DNA of 64,000 nt, taken from positions 116,167,195 to 116,231,194 of the forward strand of contig CP136065.1 of NCBI GenBank assembly GCA_032622095.1, given 5' to 3'. Numbering within the stretch: the first letter of the stretch is position 1; each line of letters begins with the position of its first letter. The notes below the pieces were generated by a model. That model did no database searches and was not told the origin of the DNA. It worked only from the letters and a program-made list of their open reading frames with translations. The DNA is from Siphonodentalium dalli (taxonomy: Eukaryota; Mollusca; Scaphopoda; Gadilida; Siphonodentaliidae). Of the stretch, positions 9,705 through 21,597 are shown one piece after another. Position numbers and translations under genes: made by a program.

Positions 9705-12000
9705 CTATTGGCCGGGAGCTGGTTATTATAAACTGCACTGTCGCTGGTTGTTTGAGGCATCGGCTGATGTAATTTTTACGTTAATAAAGTGCATCATAAA
9801 CCACTGTTAATCACTAATGACCACGATGCATTGAATACCAGCACAGTTCTCGGCGATGATATGGTTATAATATTTGTGAGTTCATTAGAATCAGTGATTA
9901 ATTTCAGTGTTATGAATAGCCAAACATACAAACAGTATAAAAGTAGGAATGCACGACGGATGGCCGGCGGTTCCTAAAAAAGGAAACTATAAGTTTCATC
10001 AAACTTCCAGAGCGTGGATAACAATTACAAAGGTGTGCCCCACCTGCAAATTGCAGGACTCAGAACAAGTTAAGTATTTGATAAAATCGAGTTACATTCA
10101 GCATTTACTGCATGATACGTGATAGCCTGTACTAGTAACATCTAAGTATACTTATGCAAACAAAGTATAGTCGCAACTGACATCGCGGAGAACATCGCTG
10201 ATAAAAATGCCGTAGGTTCCCTGGTTTCCAGAGAATGTCAATCAACTCCCCATTGGTCAAATCAGATTCAAGGATGAGTGCATTTAGTTCATTGAACATG
10301 GTGGCAGTCGGCATATTTCAAAGACATAGTGCCGCCTTTCAAATATAAATAAACAACGACGTCATCATAAGTTCAAAGCTGCAGTGCCGCCAATTTGTAG
10401 AATATACAATGACCCGAAGAGTAACCATGTCACATCATCAAATGAACTGCCGACTGTTTGCAACATAAGTTAGTAGTACTCATGTTGTCCGAATCTCTTT
10501 GAAACGCGATCAAAGATTGTTAACCCTTCGGTTGTAGATTAAACTGTGTAAAACAAACACAGTATGCAATAATATCTGGCATTTTCCGACGTCCGAAATA
10601 AATAACACAGATTAATCGACTATGGAAATGGTAATAGATTATCGGCTTTATCAACGGTTCATCAATTATACGATTACGTGGCACCCCCAGTAATATTAGA
10701 ATATTTATAATGTTAATCAAATGATGTCCATTAAGGGATTTAATAGGGATTATAGATCTACTGCTGTTGATGTTTACAATTTCAAATTGAGTTAATAAAT
10801 GTATATAGGCTCAAACATCGACCATAAACCTAAAAGACATTGTTTTATTCTTGTTAATGTTCCCTATTTTCGAGAAAGAGCCTTTCACGATGTTAATTCG
10901 GGTCTTTGGATGTTTGTTGCCCATTAACCCTTTCATCCCTGAATATACAGATATAGATGTCCCAGAACCCTGGATTATCAGCTTGCCTAAAAAAATTATG
11001 TGTCCCTGATATATTGCTGCAACACTACATTTAGAGTGATGTCGGTTATGGCAAGCTGAATGTTTTATGATCGTTAAGAGATGACCTTCAATTTGTGTTA
11101 TATACCAATTGGGGGCGTCACATCTAAATAATATATCATGTGTGTGCAGGTGAGAACCGAGAAGGGACATAGCAATGTTTTCATACATACATACATGTAT
11201 GTGTCATTCTTTGTAAGTGTGGTGTATATAGACTTGGTTGTGATGCCACCATGCATGGTTTCAAATGTTTTACCAATCGGTTCATTGAACATAATTGCAT
11301 TATCAAAGGCACGAGCAGACCAGTACTAACCCAGCTAGTATGACAGAAAGACGCTATTTGACCGAAACAGACATATACTCCCACATCTAGCAATTTTTTT
11401 TAGACCCAGGGATTTACTTGTCAGTATGCTGAGGAATTATGAGTAGCATTCCAAATAAAACAACTGCCAATGTCCTGATTCGATTCCCAAAATGATTATG
11501 AATGTCGATTTCATGTTTATAATATGCACGTGCAGCTATTATTATTAAAGTCGCGCCGTAGTGCGGCATGGTGATTTCCGTAACATTGCGTCGAAAATAG
11601 GAGACATTAGACGGATACCACAAATAAAACATCGTTAGAAAGGTCAACATTATCTTCTTTATTTCATAAACATAATAATAATAATTGTACCGGTAAGTTT
11701 TTGTGATAAACAATAAACCAAAATCGAAATGTGACTCAAAACACCATGCACACTTGTCGGTAGTATTGGGCCATCGATTTTTAGGAAAACCCAAAATAGT
11801 AATCGTGACGTCATACAGCTGCTGTCTATATTTATAGGACCGGAAATGCTCTTTATCGCGTACATGCTAGGTATTCGTGCGCATCGATAAATTAGTATTG
11901 ATTAATAAATTAAATTAGTATTGATGACGAATATCACCCAAAGGATATGTAAGTCGCTAACCAATAAAATCAATTGTATATCTCTGGAAATATTGTATTA
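9705..12000. other. NPLOC4: NPLOC4 intron, mostly unassigned sequence
   Basis: No exon recognised. A half MITE end (TTAACCCTTTCATCCC) lies at 10925-10940. A 126-codon minus-strand frame at 11414-11794 is Tyr/Ile-rich and AT-driven, without domain signals, and is not called. A 60-codon minus frame at 10132-10314 reads sensibly but matches no family I know. Confidence 0.4.
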
Positions 12001-12017
12001 TTCCCGACAATTTCGAT

Positions 12018-12088
12018 CTGCCCGCTAAAGCGGGCTGCCGGGATGATGCAAATTACGTCATGCCCGCTTTAGCGGGCTGCCGGGTTGA
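12018..12088. repeat. Paired hairpins of a GCCCGCT..AGCGGGC motif
   Basis: Two copies of TGCCCGCTWWAGCGGGCTGC plus CGGG, at about 12018 and 12061, lie some 43 bp apart. Each is a self-complementary stem around AGCGGGC/GCCCGCT. GC-rich in an AT-rich intron; function unknown. Confidence 0.7.
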
Positions 12089-12469
12089 AGATTTAAACCC
12101 GGTTAGATGTGTTTTGAGGGAATGATTTTCAAAGTTAATTAGGCTAATGACTCATTGAATTAAATTAATGACTGCAACTAATAGAAAAAGGAAGATGATT
12201 TTGCATAATTTGAACAGGGAATTTTTCCAGGTGGCACGAAAATAAAATTGGATGCGTACTAATTTTTGCAAAATCAATAAAATTAAAAATTAAAAACTAA
12301 GTCCAAAGCACAAAATAATCCATCCACTTTCTATAATCATCACCCTTAGACTAGGGTTCTCTGTTTGGAGAGCGGCTATATACATGTCAAACAGCAACCC
12401 CCTTGAGCCAGACAAAATAACAAATTTAATTTGCATCTTCCATCCCATTTACCTCCTCCAACCAAATGA

Positions 12470-12870
12470 AGGATGTGGTCTGTAACTCTGTATGGTGTGC
12501 CAAAGGATTTAGTCATGCAAACAGTAAAATCTAAAATGGCTGCTGGCAGCCATGTTTTTTAACCAAAATTTGGAAAAATTTGATAGCTCCCATTTAGAGG
12601 TGATCCTAAACATGTCTGTATAGTTTAAAAATATTTTTCCTATAAATGCAGGCTGCAGGGTGTGCCAATGAATTCGAATTTGAAATCCAAGATGGCTGCT
12701 GGTGGCCATGTTTTTTAATGAATTTCCGGAAAATCGATGGCTCCCATCTAGAGGTCACCCCAAAGATCCATATAAGTTTGGTGATGTTCGGATGAGAGAT
12801 GTGACCTGTAGGGTATGCTAAAGGAATTGTTGATGGATGGACAGATACCAACCCATGGCTATAGCTCAAA
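12470..12870 (+). repeat. Tandem repeat family A (about 160 bp), two to three units
   Basis: Units contain AAAATGGCTGCTGGCAGCCA, a TGGAAAAATTTGATAGCTCC segment, GAGGTGATCCTAAACATGTC and AAGATCCATATAAGTTTGGT. The block ends in ACCAACCCATGGCTATAGCT followed by CAAACTTGA, an end shared with blocks near 15370 and 19615. Same family as 14790-15390, 18840-19340, 36930-37460, 48560-49790 and 51610-52560. Confidence 0.8.
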
Positions 12871-13414
12871 CTTGAAAGGTGAGAAAAATAAAATTCTAAA
12901 ACTCAAAGGCGGGCTAAAAAATTATCAGAGAATAAAATAATTTTTTTTGGCCATATATAATAAATATATGATACAAGTGATTAAAATTATATTTTTATTT
13001 GGTTTATATAGAAATCTAGACTATAAGTACTTTTGTGACTGATAGTGAAAGTGAATGTGTCATTATTGGAACTGGACAGGAAGAGAGTCGCAGTTATGCA
13101 AATCACTTCTCCGTGATCATTTTAGGACTGGAAAAAATATATGAATAATTAATTTTAAAAAATAAAAATCAACAACATAGAAATAACACATTTCCCAATA
13201 TAATTTCAATTTCAAGTTGTCAGATTTCATGTAGTTTGCCCTCGCGACCTCGTAGAACACAGTCAACAAGAAACCGTCACGGACAACAGCCAAAAACGTG
13301 AAGGTGGCTTCTCCAATATTTTTGTTGTTGTATATAAAAGTTATCTTGAAAGGTTTACACAGTGAAAATCTTCATAAAATCAATCAAATATACCAAGATA
13401 TCTATATTTGTTAA

Positions 13415-13588
13415 CTCTTTCAGTGCCAGGCTTATTTTGTAGGTTTAGTGCCAGTGAATTTTACGTTTTTCATGGGCATCAAAATTATTACTATTTTTTT
13501 AATTGTTTTTAGGGCCGATCTCATCGGCCCTGGCACTCTACAGACCGTAAATTAGGGCTGATGAGATAGGCCCCTGGCACTGAAACAG
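13415..13588. mobile_element. Palindromic MITE flanked by TTAA
   Basis: Flanked by TTAA at 13411-13414 and 13589-13592. Arms CTCTTTCAGTGCCAGG and its complement CCTGGCACTGAAACAG are inverted, and GGGCCGATCTCATCGGCCC forms an internal palindrome. The same internal motif occurs in the MITE at 54601-54845. TTAA target duplication points to piggyBac/Kolobok-type mobilisation (inference). Confidence 0.75.
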
Positions 13589-13789
13589 TTAATGAAAGTG
13601 TCAATGACACTGTAGCTCAACTTGGAAATGGGATCATGCCATATATTACAGTCAATAGAGCGATAGGGAACTCGGACAGTTTATTTGCTTAAGTAACTAG
13701 ATATTACCCTGAAGATTCATAAACAGTTTGGGATTAATCGCACGAAAAAGTTTGGCTATAGATGCAGTTTTACTAATAGAAAGAGTAAA

Positions 13790-13905
13790 ATCCGAGATGG
13801 CTCCACTCTAGAGGTAACCCCGAAGATCCATATGAAGTTTGGTGACATCCGGATGAGGGAGTTGGCCTTCTGCAAAATGGCTGCTGGCGGCATGTTTTTA
13901 ATAAA
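13790..13905 (+). repeat. Single unit of repeat family A
   Basis: Contains TCTAGAGGTAACCCCGAAGA and CATATGAAGTTTGGTGACAT followed by AAAATGGCTGCTGGCGGCAT. A 170-codon plus-strand open frame beginning at 13832 starts inside this repeat and is therefore not called a gene. Confidence 0.7.
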
Positions 13906-14199
13906 CAAGACAGTCAATGACTGTGGAGACGCTCACCAGACTATGGAGACTGAGAAGACTGGGACTTTGAAGACCAGGGAAGTCAGTATCTGTCAAAATC
14001 ACTTCAAAATGAGTAGTTCTACACTCCGTTTAAAACCGACCGCCTTATATAATATTGAATTGATGTATGGTATGGAGAAAGTATTAAATCTACTAAGTGT
14101 ACCCGCAGTGATACAGTCCCATTTGGAAACATATGAAACAAGAGGTGTGCACTCGAGTGCTAGAATACCCCCACCGTGGCAAATTCAACCCGCATTATC

Positions 14200-14780
14200 C
14201 GTAAACCCAACAAAAAGGATTTTTAACTTTAAAGAAAAATTCGGACTAATAATATCGATATGGTGTCACAAGAAGCTTGTACAGAAAAAATATTCAAATT
14301 GGTTCATATTTGTTAAAGTTATTAAGTCGGACAGAATTTTCTAAGTCAAAAAAGTCGAAAATGAAGTGTAATATTACGAAAAACAGTCTGAGCCAATCCC
14401 TAACCGCATCATGTAGAGAGGGTATTGTGAGAAGCATGTATACCAAAAATTATTGAAATCGGTTCATATTTGTTAAAGTTATTAAGTCGGACAGAATTTT
14501 CTAAGTCAAAATAAGTCGAAAATGAGGCGTAACTTGAAAAAAAAAAGTCGGACCGAACCGCAATTAGCATGCGGAGAGGTGGTCCTAAGGAGATTGCATA
14601 CAAAAGATTATTGAAATCGGTTCATAGTTGTTGGAGTTATGAGGTCGGATGGACGGACGGACGGACACACGGAGGGAGAACGCGTGACGGACGGACGGTG
14701 GACGGACGGACAATGGACGACGGATGAGGAGTGATGACTATAGCTCCACCGGAGACTTCGTCTCAGGTGAGCTAAAAATC
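14200..14780 (+). repeat. Repeat family F, direct units ending in a GGACGGACGG-rich tail
   Basis: Two or three units share TTGAAATCGGTTCATATTTG and TTAAAGTTATTAAGTCGGAC with TAAGTCAAAA. Then comes a GGACGGACGGACGGAC tract and the end GAGTGATGACTATAGCTCCA, then GACTTCGTCTCAGGTGAGCT. The same end occurs inverted at 36369-36430. Confidence 0.75.
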
Positions 14781-14789
14781 ATTCAAATT

Positions 14790-15390
14790 TGATAACTCCT
14801 ATCTAGAGGTGATCTAAAACATGCCTGTAAATTTTGAAAACAATTCTCCAATAAACGCAGGCTGCAGCAATGGATTCAAATTTGAAATCCAAGATGGCTG
14901 CTGGCAGCCATGTTTTTTAACAAATTTCAGAAAAAAAATTGATATCTTCAATCTAGAGATCACCCCGAAGATCCATATGAAGTTTGGTGATGATTGCATG
15001 AGAGATGTGGTCGGTAGGGTTGTGGCAAAGGAGTTAGTCATGTGAAGAGTAAAATGCAAGATGGCTGCTGCCAGCCATGTTTTTTCATCGAAAATTGTTC
15101 AAATTTGATAGCTCCGATCTAAAGGTGATCCAAAACATGCCTGTAAATTAAAAAAAAAAATCCAATAAATGCGGGCTTTTGGGTTCAAATTTGAAATCCC
15201 AGATGGCTGCTGGCGGCCATGTTTTTTAACGACTGTCGGAAAAAAATTATGGCTCCCATCTAAGAGGTCACCCCAAGGATCCATATTACGTTTTGTGACA
15301 ATCGGATGAGAGATGTGACCTGTAGGATGCGCTAATGGAAATTGTTGATGGACGGACGACGGACACCAACCCATGGAAATAGCTCAAATG
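14790..15390 (+). repeat. Tandem repeat family A, about four units
   Basis: Alternating TGGAAATCCAAGATGGCTGC-like and GATCCATATGAAGTTTGGTG-like units about 160 bp apart. Closes with GGACACCAACCCATGG and AGCTCAAA, like the other family A blocks. Confidence 0.8.
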
Positions 15391-16042
15391 TGGTGCATAA
15401 CTGAGAGTAACAATATACCTTTTTTTAAGGCCATCAGATGCCGACTTATTGGCAAAGCTGGATGCTGACATAATGGGTAAAGGGTTAAAAGATTTATTTT
15501 TATTTTTTACAGACATAAAAGGGATTACTGCAGACATTGCCACTCAAAACAACATGATGTGAATGAGGGGTCATGCACATGCTCGCTGTTACACAATTAT
15601 GTCAAGGAATTATGTCATGCATCATCGGAGTTTTGGCTGATCCGTTTGCAGGCCAGGTGTTTGTAACCAACTTAGAGGTGTGCACAATTTACAATTAATT
15701 GTTGTTATACGTCCTAAATCCATATACTTACCCACAATATTAACGGTATGTACAGCTACTACAGAACAAATTGCATCGTCGAATATGTACATTAACGTTT
15801 AATGCATTCATTTATCAAATTATGAAAGAATTAATCACACTAACCATATAATACAGCTGCCTGTACTAAGCTCGACGATAACCAAAAATCCTGGTAATAA
15901 ATTTGCTTGATAAATCTTTATTTCACCTTGCAAAATTCCGAGAGAAAAATAGTGACTGTGTACAGCATTTCCTACTCACCACTATAATATTGACAACCTT
16001 GTCTTACAGAGAGGTTGAGCTAATAACTATTAACACACTTAC

Positions 16043-16222
16043 CTGTGGAGGTTCGTATATTGCTGCAATAGTTGCTTTAATACCAAGAGGAATATCTTTG
16101 TGATGCTCATATCTGCCATAGAGTATGCCGAGACGCTGGTTGCCAGATTGGCGCCAGTAATTCAAGAATCTGTCTGCTACTGAAGGATTCTCAAACATTG
16201 TGTAATCGACATGCCTATATTT
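16043..16222 (-). CDS. NPLOC4: NPLOC4 exon (7th seen): start of the MPN-like domain
   Basis: Minus-strand exon of 60 codons after acceptor TTTTAG|AAATAT and ending CCACAG|GTAAGT. It encodes [18 protein letters not shown], then [20 protein letters not shown], then [18 protein letters not shown] and PPQ. The [25 protein letters not shown] signature is the most conserved stretch of Npl4 proteins and opens the catalytically dead MPN domain that sits above the p97 pore. Phase 0 in and out. Confidence 0.97.
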
Positions 16223-16510
16223 CTAAAAAGGAAAGGTGTTCAATAAACTTCATTCTACAGCCTTGGAGTACTAGCTAGTCTTGTTGGTGTCACAATGCAA
16301 TCTCTAATTCTCTTCGAAATCATTTTGATCTTTTGACGAACTCCTGATAGTTAGATGTTATATCAACTGCTGTTGGAAATGGGAAGCTGCTTATGTAATG
16401 GACAAGAGACAATCAGCAGGTACATGTCAGTTCTTGAACTCAATATCACAACCACATTTACTTTGAACTATAATTCAAGCTGCCTGGTACTGCTACTGAA
16501 TACTTATATG

Positions 16511-16785
16511 GTCATCCAAGTTAAGATGTGTATAATTCTTGTATGGTCATCCAAGTTAAGATGTGTATAATTCTTGATTGGTCATCCAAGTTAAGATGTG
16601 TATAATTCTTGTATGGTCATCCAAGTTAAGATGTGTATAATTCTTGATTGGTCATCCAAGTTAAGATGTGTATAATTCTTGTATGGTTATCAGCACTAAG
16701 ATGTGTATAATTTCTGTATGGTCATCCACGCTAATATGTGTATAATTCTCAATGGTCATCCATGCTAATATGTGTAAAACGCATG
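16511..16785 (+). repeat. 35-bp minisatellite, about eight units
   Basis: Units of GTCATCCAAGTTAAGATGTG plus TATAATTCTTGTATG start at 16511, 16546, 16581, 16616, 16651, 16686, 16721 and 16755. The spacing is 35 bp (34 at the last). Linkers alternate GTATG and GATTG for the first five units, suggesting growth as 70-bp dimers. Confidence 0.9.
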
Positions 16786-17102
16786 ATGCTCTTGCCAAAT
16801 ATTTCGAAGTAAATGGAATTATTCCTCCTCCACAGAATTTACTAAAATTTAGATATGCCACAATGAACAGGTTGCAAATTTAGATTTGGGATAATCAGAG
16901 ATGGCACAGGTTTCTTAAGCAATGTTTTCAGAGCCACAAAAATATTAATTATAAAATTCCAGATTTTTATAGGGTCCCCAAGGAATACCTCTCATTGCAC
17001 TGAAGAAGGCCTCAGGCCAAAAAGCTTTGCACTATTAATGAGCGCTATTATTCCCAATATTTTCTTTACTTAGTGCTATTTTGGTGGCATTGATTTTCTC
17101 AC

Positions 17103-17226
17103 CTGTCTGTTGAGTGTTACAGCATTTGGCTGACATCTCGTACATATGCCCCCTGGCCAGGGCGGATGGTCTGTGCATCCAGATTTTATCCTGCAACTGA
17201 TATTCTCCAAAGCCACAAACTTTCCT
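17103..17226 (-). CDS. NPLOC4: NPLOC4 exon (6th seen): zinc-finger region
   Basis: Minus-strand exon of 124 bp after TTTACCAG|AGGAAA and ending AGACAG|GTGAGA. After one base completing a Lys codon it encodes GKFVALENISCRIKSGC, then TDHPPWPGGICTRCQP, then NAVTLNRQ. The Cys pairs in SGC...GICTRC belong to the NPL4 zinc-binding domain that sits at the top of the p97 ring. The alternative frame beginning RKVCGF is also open but does not fit the neighbours' phases. Confidence 0.96.
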
Positions 17227-18624
17227 CTGGTAAAAGACAAACATGAAACATGTTTATATTCACTGTAGTAGAATGGTAACCATACTATTTTCCAACATGT
17301 CTTATTACACTTATTACTAAGGCCTAAAAAGGATGACCAGAGTTCACATTGCACCAGGTATGTGCTCAATTTAGGATATTTCATCCAGAGATGAACCAAC
17401 AATAGGAATAGGAATTGGTCATTGACCGATAATAGCCCATTGGATAACAAATGGATATCTGGGTTTTGCTGATTGTCAAAAAGATATCCATTAGAATTTC
17501 TGTGAGTAATACACTAGGCTTTAATAAATGTAAGCTGTATATAGATGGAGTATGAATGTAAAACAATTGTATCAGTGTAAAAGGAAGTTATTGTCATCCT
17601 TCAAATAGTCAGATATAGTTATAGTTGAGCATGTCAAGTTATTGGTTCAATGTGATGTGGAATAAATAATTAGCAGATGACCTAATTACCTAGTATATAG
17701 TTTCGTATCGAGCGCGTGCCTTGTGACGTCACATGATGTGTCAACTATTTGAAAAACATATCATTAATTTGTACAGTAATGATCGGAACTATCTTCAACA
17801 AGACAAGTGCATTGTAAATAGTATCCCCTGCAAAGTTAAGAGGTTTCAAAGTATTAATTTTCTAAGGTAGTTTAACCCTTTCAAACCGAGCACCCTGAAC
17901 ATTAGTCGCTACATACCCGAAGCTTCTGGTGTAATACCCCTTTTGGTGATGTGACCTATTATGCTGGTGCCGCCAACAATAAAATCAACAACTACAATTA
18001 ATCGTGAGATTGCAGACAATGTATATTGTATATTAACAAGCATGTAGAGCTATAATATGTTCTGCTGGTTAGTATTAGCGGCATTGCACTGGTCAGTACT
18101 AAGAGAAAAAAACACTATGCCATAGTCTGTATCAAGAATATGTAGGCCATCACTGGCACATGCGGACAGAGAAGCAATGAACTCTTAAGATATCTAATGC
18201 ACAGACCCTTCAATAAATTGTTTAAATAGTGTTTCTACCAGAAATTCTATCAGAAATTTTGGATTGCTCAACGAGAAACAGGGGACCTGGGGGTTTCTAA
18301 TTTCTATATTTAGAAAAAATTCTGGGAAATAGAACAATTTCTGGGAAATAGAATAATTTCTGGGAAATTCTTCTCCTTTGCCGACGATAAAAAGCATTTC
18401 TCAAAATCTGCCTCTGCGTATGCATGAAGAATCAGAGCCTCCAGCTGTCACCAATTTGGATGCATGGACCCATCTCAATAGCTCAAACTTGACTACAAAT
18501 ACACTCAAATAAATTTGGCTAATATTATTGGAAGCTCAGTACAAATTTGGAAACTATATTACACAAAACAGACCTTGTCAACAGCTCATAGTTACTACGT
18601 CAAGTTAAGATAACAACAACATAC
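17227..18624. other. NPLOC4: NPLOC4 intron, unique sequence with a small tandem
   Basis: Nothing coding recognised. A half MITE end TTAACCCTTTCAAACCGAG lies near 17874. A short array of AATTTCTGGGAAATAGAA units (about 19 bp, three units) lies near 18325-18378. Confidence 0.5.
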
Positions 18625-18719
18625 TTATCAACACCTCCTCTAAGTTTCCTTATGTATGAGTGGAAAGCCAAGAATTTGATTGGTGGTTCGCAGTTTTTGA
18701 GATACTCTTCATCATAGGG
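18625..18719 (-). CDS. NPLOC4: NPLOC4 exon (5th seen)
   Basis: Minus-strand exon of 95 bp after TTTCACAG|CCCTAT and ending GATAA|GTATGT. It encodes PYDEEYLKNCEPPIKF, then LAFHSYIRKLRGGVD and the first two bases of a Lys codon. The P-DE-YL----PPIK---FH-YIRKL-GG-DK string is a conserved part of the zf-NPL4 domain. Phase 0 in and 2 out, matching the single leading base of the next exon. Confidence 0.95.
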
Positions 18720-18839
18720 CTGTGAAAAGGAGGAAAGCATTTCAGTTAATCGATGTTACATAAAGCATTGTAATAAATGTCTATAATTCAAGTCCATATA
18801 ATTAAACAAAGCAGATTGTGATTCTGAACAAGTCTGTAA

Positions 18840-19340
18840 ATTTTCAAAACATATCTCCAATGAATGTGGACTGCAGGTTGTGCCGATGGATTCAAATGTG
18901 AAATCCAAGATGGCCGCTACATGCTATATTTTTATAATGGAAATTTAAAAATAATTTATGGCTCCCATCTAGTTGTCACCCCAAAGAATCGTATGGTGAC
19001 AATAGGAAAAGGGATGTGGCCTGTACGGTGTTTCAAACGATTTTGTCATGTAAAGAGTAAAATCCAAGATTGACACTGGTGTCAGTTTTCAAAAAAAATT
19101 CGGAAAAAAAATATACCTTCCATCTAGTGGTTACCCAGAAGATCCATATTAAGTTTGGTGACAATCAGATGAGGGATGTGGTCTGTAGGATTCAGTCATG
19201 TGTCATAGGATTCAGTCATGCAAAGTGTAAAATCCATTTCAAAATTTGTTCAAATTGGAACTCTCCCATCTAGAGGAGATACTAAACAGGCCTGTAAATT
19301 AAAAAAAAAAATCTCCAATAAATGTGGGCTGCAGGGTGTT
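18840..19340 (+). repeat. Tandem repeat family A, about three units
   Basis: Degenerate units with AAATCCAAGATGGCCGCTAC, ATGGCTCCCATCTAGTTGTC and GATCCATATTAAGTTTGGTG. Contains a local duplication of TCATAGGATTCAGTCATG near 19195-19220. Confidence 0.75.
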
Positions 19341-19354
19341 CTGATGAATTCAAA

Positions 19355-19540
19355 TCGACCGTACCGCTCTATACAAACATCATCCGAACTATGCTCAATT
19401 GTAAATATTTATTATTGATTCGAGATCCAACTATTGGCGACAAACAAAACAAAATTTGGCTATCATATTTGTAAAAATAACTACTTTGAGGAAGATTACC
19501 CTACCGGAGTGTATCACATCACTTTAAGTTTGGTGACAAT
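19355..19540 (+). repeat. Dispersed repeat, copy 1 (copy 2 at 30090-30350)
   Basis: Shares AACTATGCTCAATTGTAAAT, then TTCGAGATCCAACT.T..GCGA, then a GTGTATCACATCACTTTAA-type end, with 30090-30350 in the same orientation. The copies have diverged by many substitutions and short indels. Confidence 0.7.
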
Positions 19541-19629
19541 CAGATGAGAGATGTGGCTGCAGGGTGTGCTAAAGGTAAATTGTTGACAGACACTCGGCTG
19601 GACGATTGACGCCAACTCATGACAATAGT

Positions 19630-20966
19630 CAGGGTTTCCATTAGTACGCCTCAGCGTCCGTAGGACGGCCTCATTCCCCTCGCAGATGATCTGTTTGGTT
19701 CATACATGTACCAAAGTCAGTAGCATTATGTCGTAAAAAAAATCCGGCTGCAACGGGAGTTCGGGGGTTAAACAGAATGCTGGTGAAAAAGCGGGTCAAA
19801 TAGCGACTTTAGATACAGCGTAATACATGTCGCGGTAACATCAAAGAATGCCGGACTGCTGAGTACGGATATTTTTGTGCATGGGATGAAACTACTCATG
19901 CTCGAAGATCCAGTGATATCATACGATTACATAATTTGATCAAAGAACGCCCAATTACTGAGTCGGGACATTTTTATGCACAGGATTTTCATGGATGAAA
20001 CTACTCATGCTCCGAGATCCCGTGCTATTGTACTATATAATTAATGGGTCCCTCTGCAGAGTTCATGCAGCTATAGAACAGAGTTTTAGCCAACATGTTA
20101 TAAAATATAATTTTGGCGGGAAATGTGAACATGTGCGTCGTTGATTGTGCTTGGGGACCCAGGTGGGACAACGAAACTATTATTGACCGTACTTTGATTT
20201 TATCTCCATATTGGGGAGAGGGGTATGTGTTTGTCTTTATCCTCCATGTATGTAATATGGTTCAAATGAATGGTGTTGTCACTATGAATTCCCGCTATAA
20301 AGACTGATTTTGGGACAGGTTCCGTATTATTGTGAAATAAATCACTATGGGATTTTGTTGAGTATGCATGGTAATATACGCATAATAAGCAATTGTGGTC
20401 GTCAGTTCTTGGACTAATAGAGACTATTGAACAAGCTATGCGTTCCGAGTGAAAGATGTCGCTACCATTCGTATTTCGCCGCTATAAATATCTCCTGCTG
20501 ACAAACCCTGCAGTATGACGTCACAGCGCACAAATAGTTTTACGATTGAAAGAATATATCCTGTCAGTTTCATTTTCACGGAAGCTACTTGAAATTCTAG
20601 GAAATACTTTAATAATAGATTCATTAAACCTGTCGGAATCTTATTGTAAGTTATAAATTTGTAAACACTGTAACTCGTAGCTTGTTCATTTATATATAGT
20701 CTTCAATAAGACGGCAGTCTTACGTGCGTAATTACATGATTAATTATCTGGATACCATCAACAGAATTAATGCACCCACTGAAATGATCGACTTGCATAA
20801 TATATGTAGCTTTGGGTTGCTTTGTGGGACACTCAGGTGCAAGGAAATGGCTACTTTTCAGTGTCAAATGACAAAATTTCGTCTGACAGGACAAACCATG
20901 GTCGTCCCGTCGCGTTATGTGTTTCCCCAATACGGACTCATTAATTTCCCCCTGGCAGAAACCCTG
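19630..20966. mobile_element. hAT-like element inserted into repeat family A, TSD CAATAGT
   Basis: Begins CAGGGTTTCCATTAG and ends so that its reverse complement begins CAGGGTTTCTGCCAG. Direct 7-bp repeats CAATAGT flank it (19623-19629 and 20967-20973). The flanks rejoin to give the ordinary end of family A (compare ATAGCTCAAACTTGA near 12852), which independently marks the insertion point. Inside is a roughly 85-bp tandem duplication with the core GAAACTACTCATGCTC (two copies between about 19850 and 20035). No transposase frame found. Confidence 0.75.
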
Positions 20967-21188
20967 CAATAGTTCAAACTTGACTTTGTCAAGTTGAGCT
21001 GAAATACTAAATATATATCTTGCACAAGAAAAGATAATCTGCCAAAATAATACATGTAAATATATTTACAATAACTATATATATTTTTGTATATACAGTA
21101 ATAAATATCAGTAAACTTTCCATGTAGACAACTGAAAACAACAATTACAAAATGTCATCAAAATGGTAACCCAAAACTAGGAGCCTAC

Positions 21189-21237
21189 CTCAAAAGGAAC
21201 ACAGTGGAGGCACTTCCCTTTTGGACCATGTCTGCAT
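21189..21237 (-). CDS. NPLOC4: NPLOC4 micro-exon (4th seen): zinc-finger cysteines
   Basis: A 49-bp minus-strand exon after TTATTCAG|ATGCAG and ending TTTTGAG|GTAGGC. Its leading base completes a Leu codon from the previous exon. The 16 codons then read CRHGPKGKCLHCVPFE, matching the conserved C-HGP-GKC-HC-P-E motif that begins the NPL4 zinc-finger domain. It is too short for a normal open-frame search, and the phase on both sides is exact. Confidence 0.95.
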
Positions 21238-21597
21238 CTGAATAATAATTTGCCTTCATAAAATTAGATCATGTTGCTGATAATTCATAACAATAATGAT
21301 AGAGAAAAGTTATAAGGTAAAAATCATATTATATTTACATGTCTACACCACACAGTGTGGGGTCTTAACCCTTCCATGACTGGAGCTTCCCAAACTTTTA
21401 TGAAAACCCTGTGCCAATGCATTCTCTTATATATGTTCAGAGGAAATTTGTCATCCACTGAAGAAAAATGAACAATATTAAGCTAATGCATGCAATGTAC
21501 CTGTCTGAAAGAAGAGCTTACATAATAAGCAATGAGGACAAGAGTTACTTGACTAATGGCTGTTGTAAAATGTATTTATCCCGTCAATATAATACTA

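Noticed and set aside
11414-11794. A 126-codon minus-strand frame rich in Tyr, Ile and Phe
   Set aside because: Composition follows AT-rich DNA. There is no recognisable domain and no splice sites that would connect it to NPLOC4.
13832-14344. A 170-codon plus-strand frame
   Set aside because: It begins inside a family A repeat unit and continues into family F repeat, with no domain and no splice context.
17035-17244. Minus-strand frame RKVCGFGEYQLQ across the zinc-finger exon
   Set aside because: It is a shadow frame of the true NPLOC4 exon 17103-17226, which is fixed by protein similarity and splice phase.
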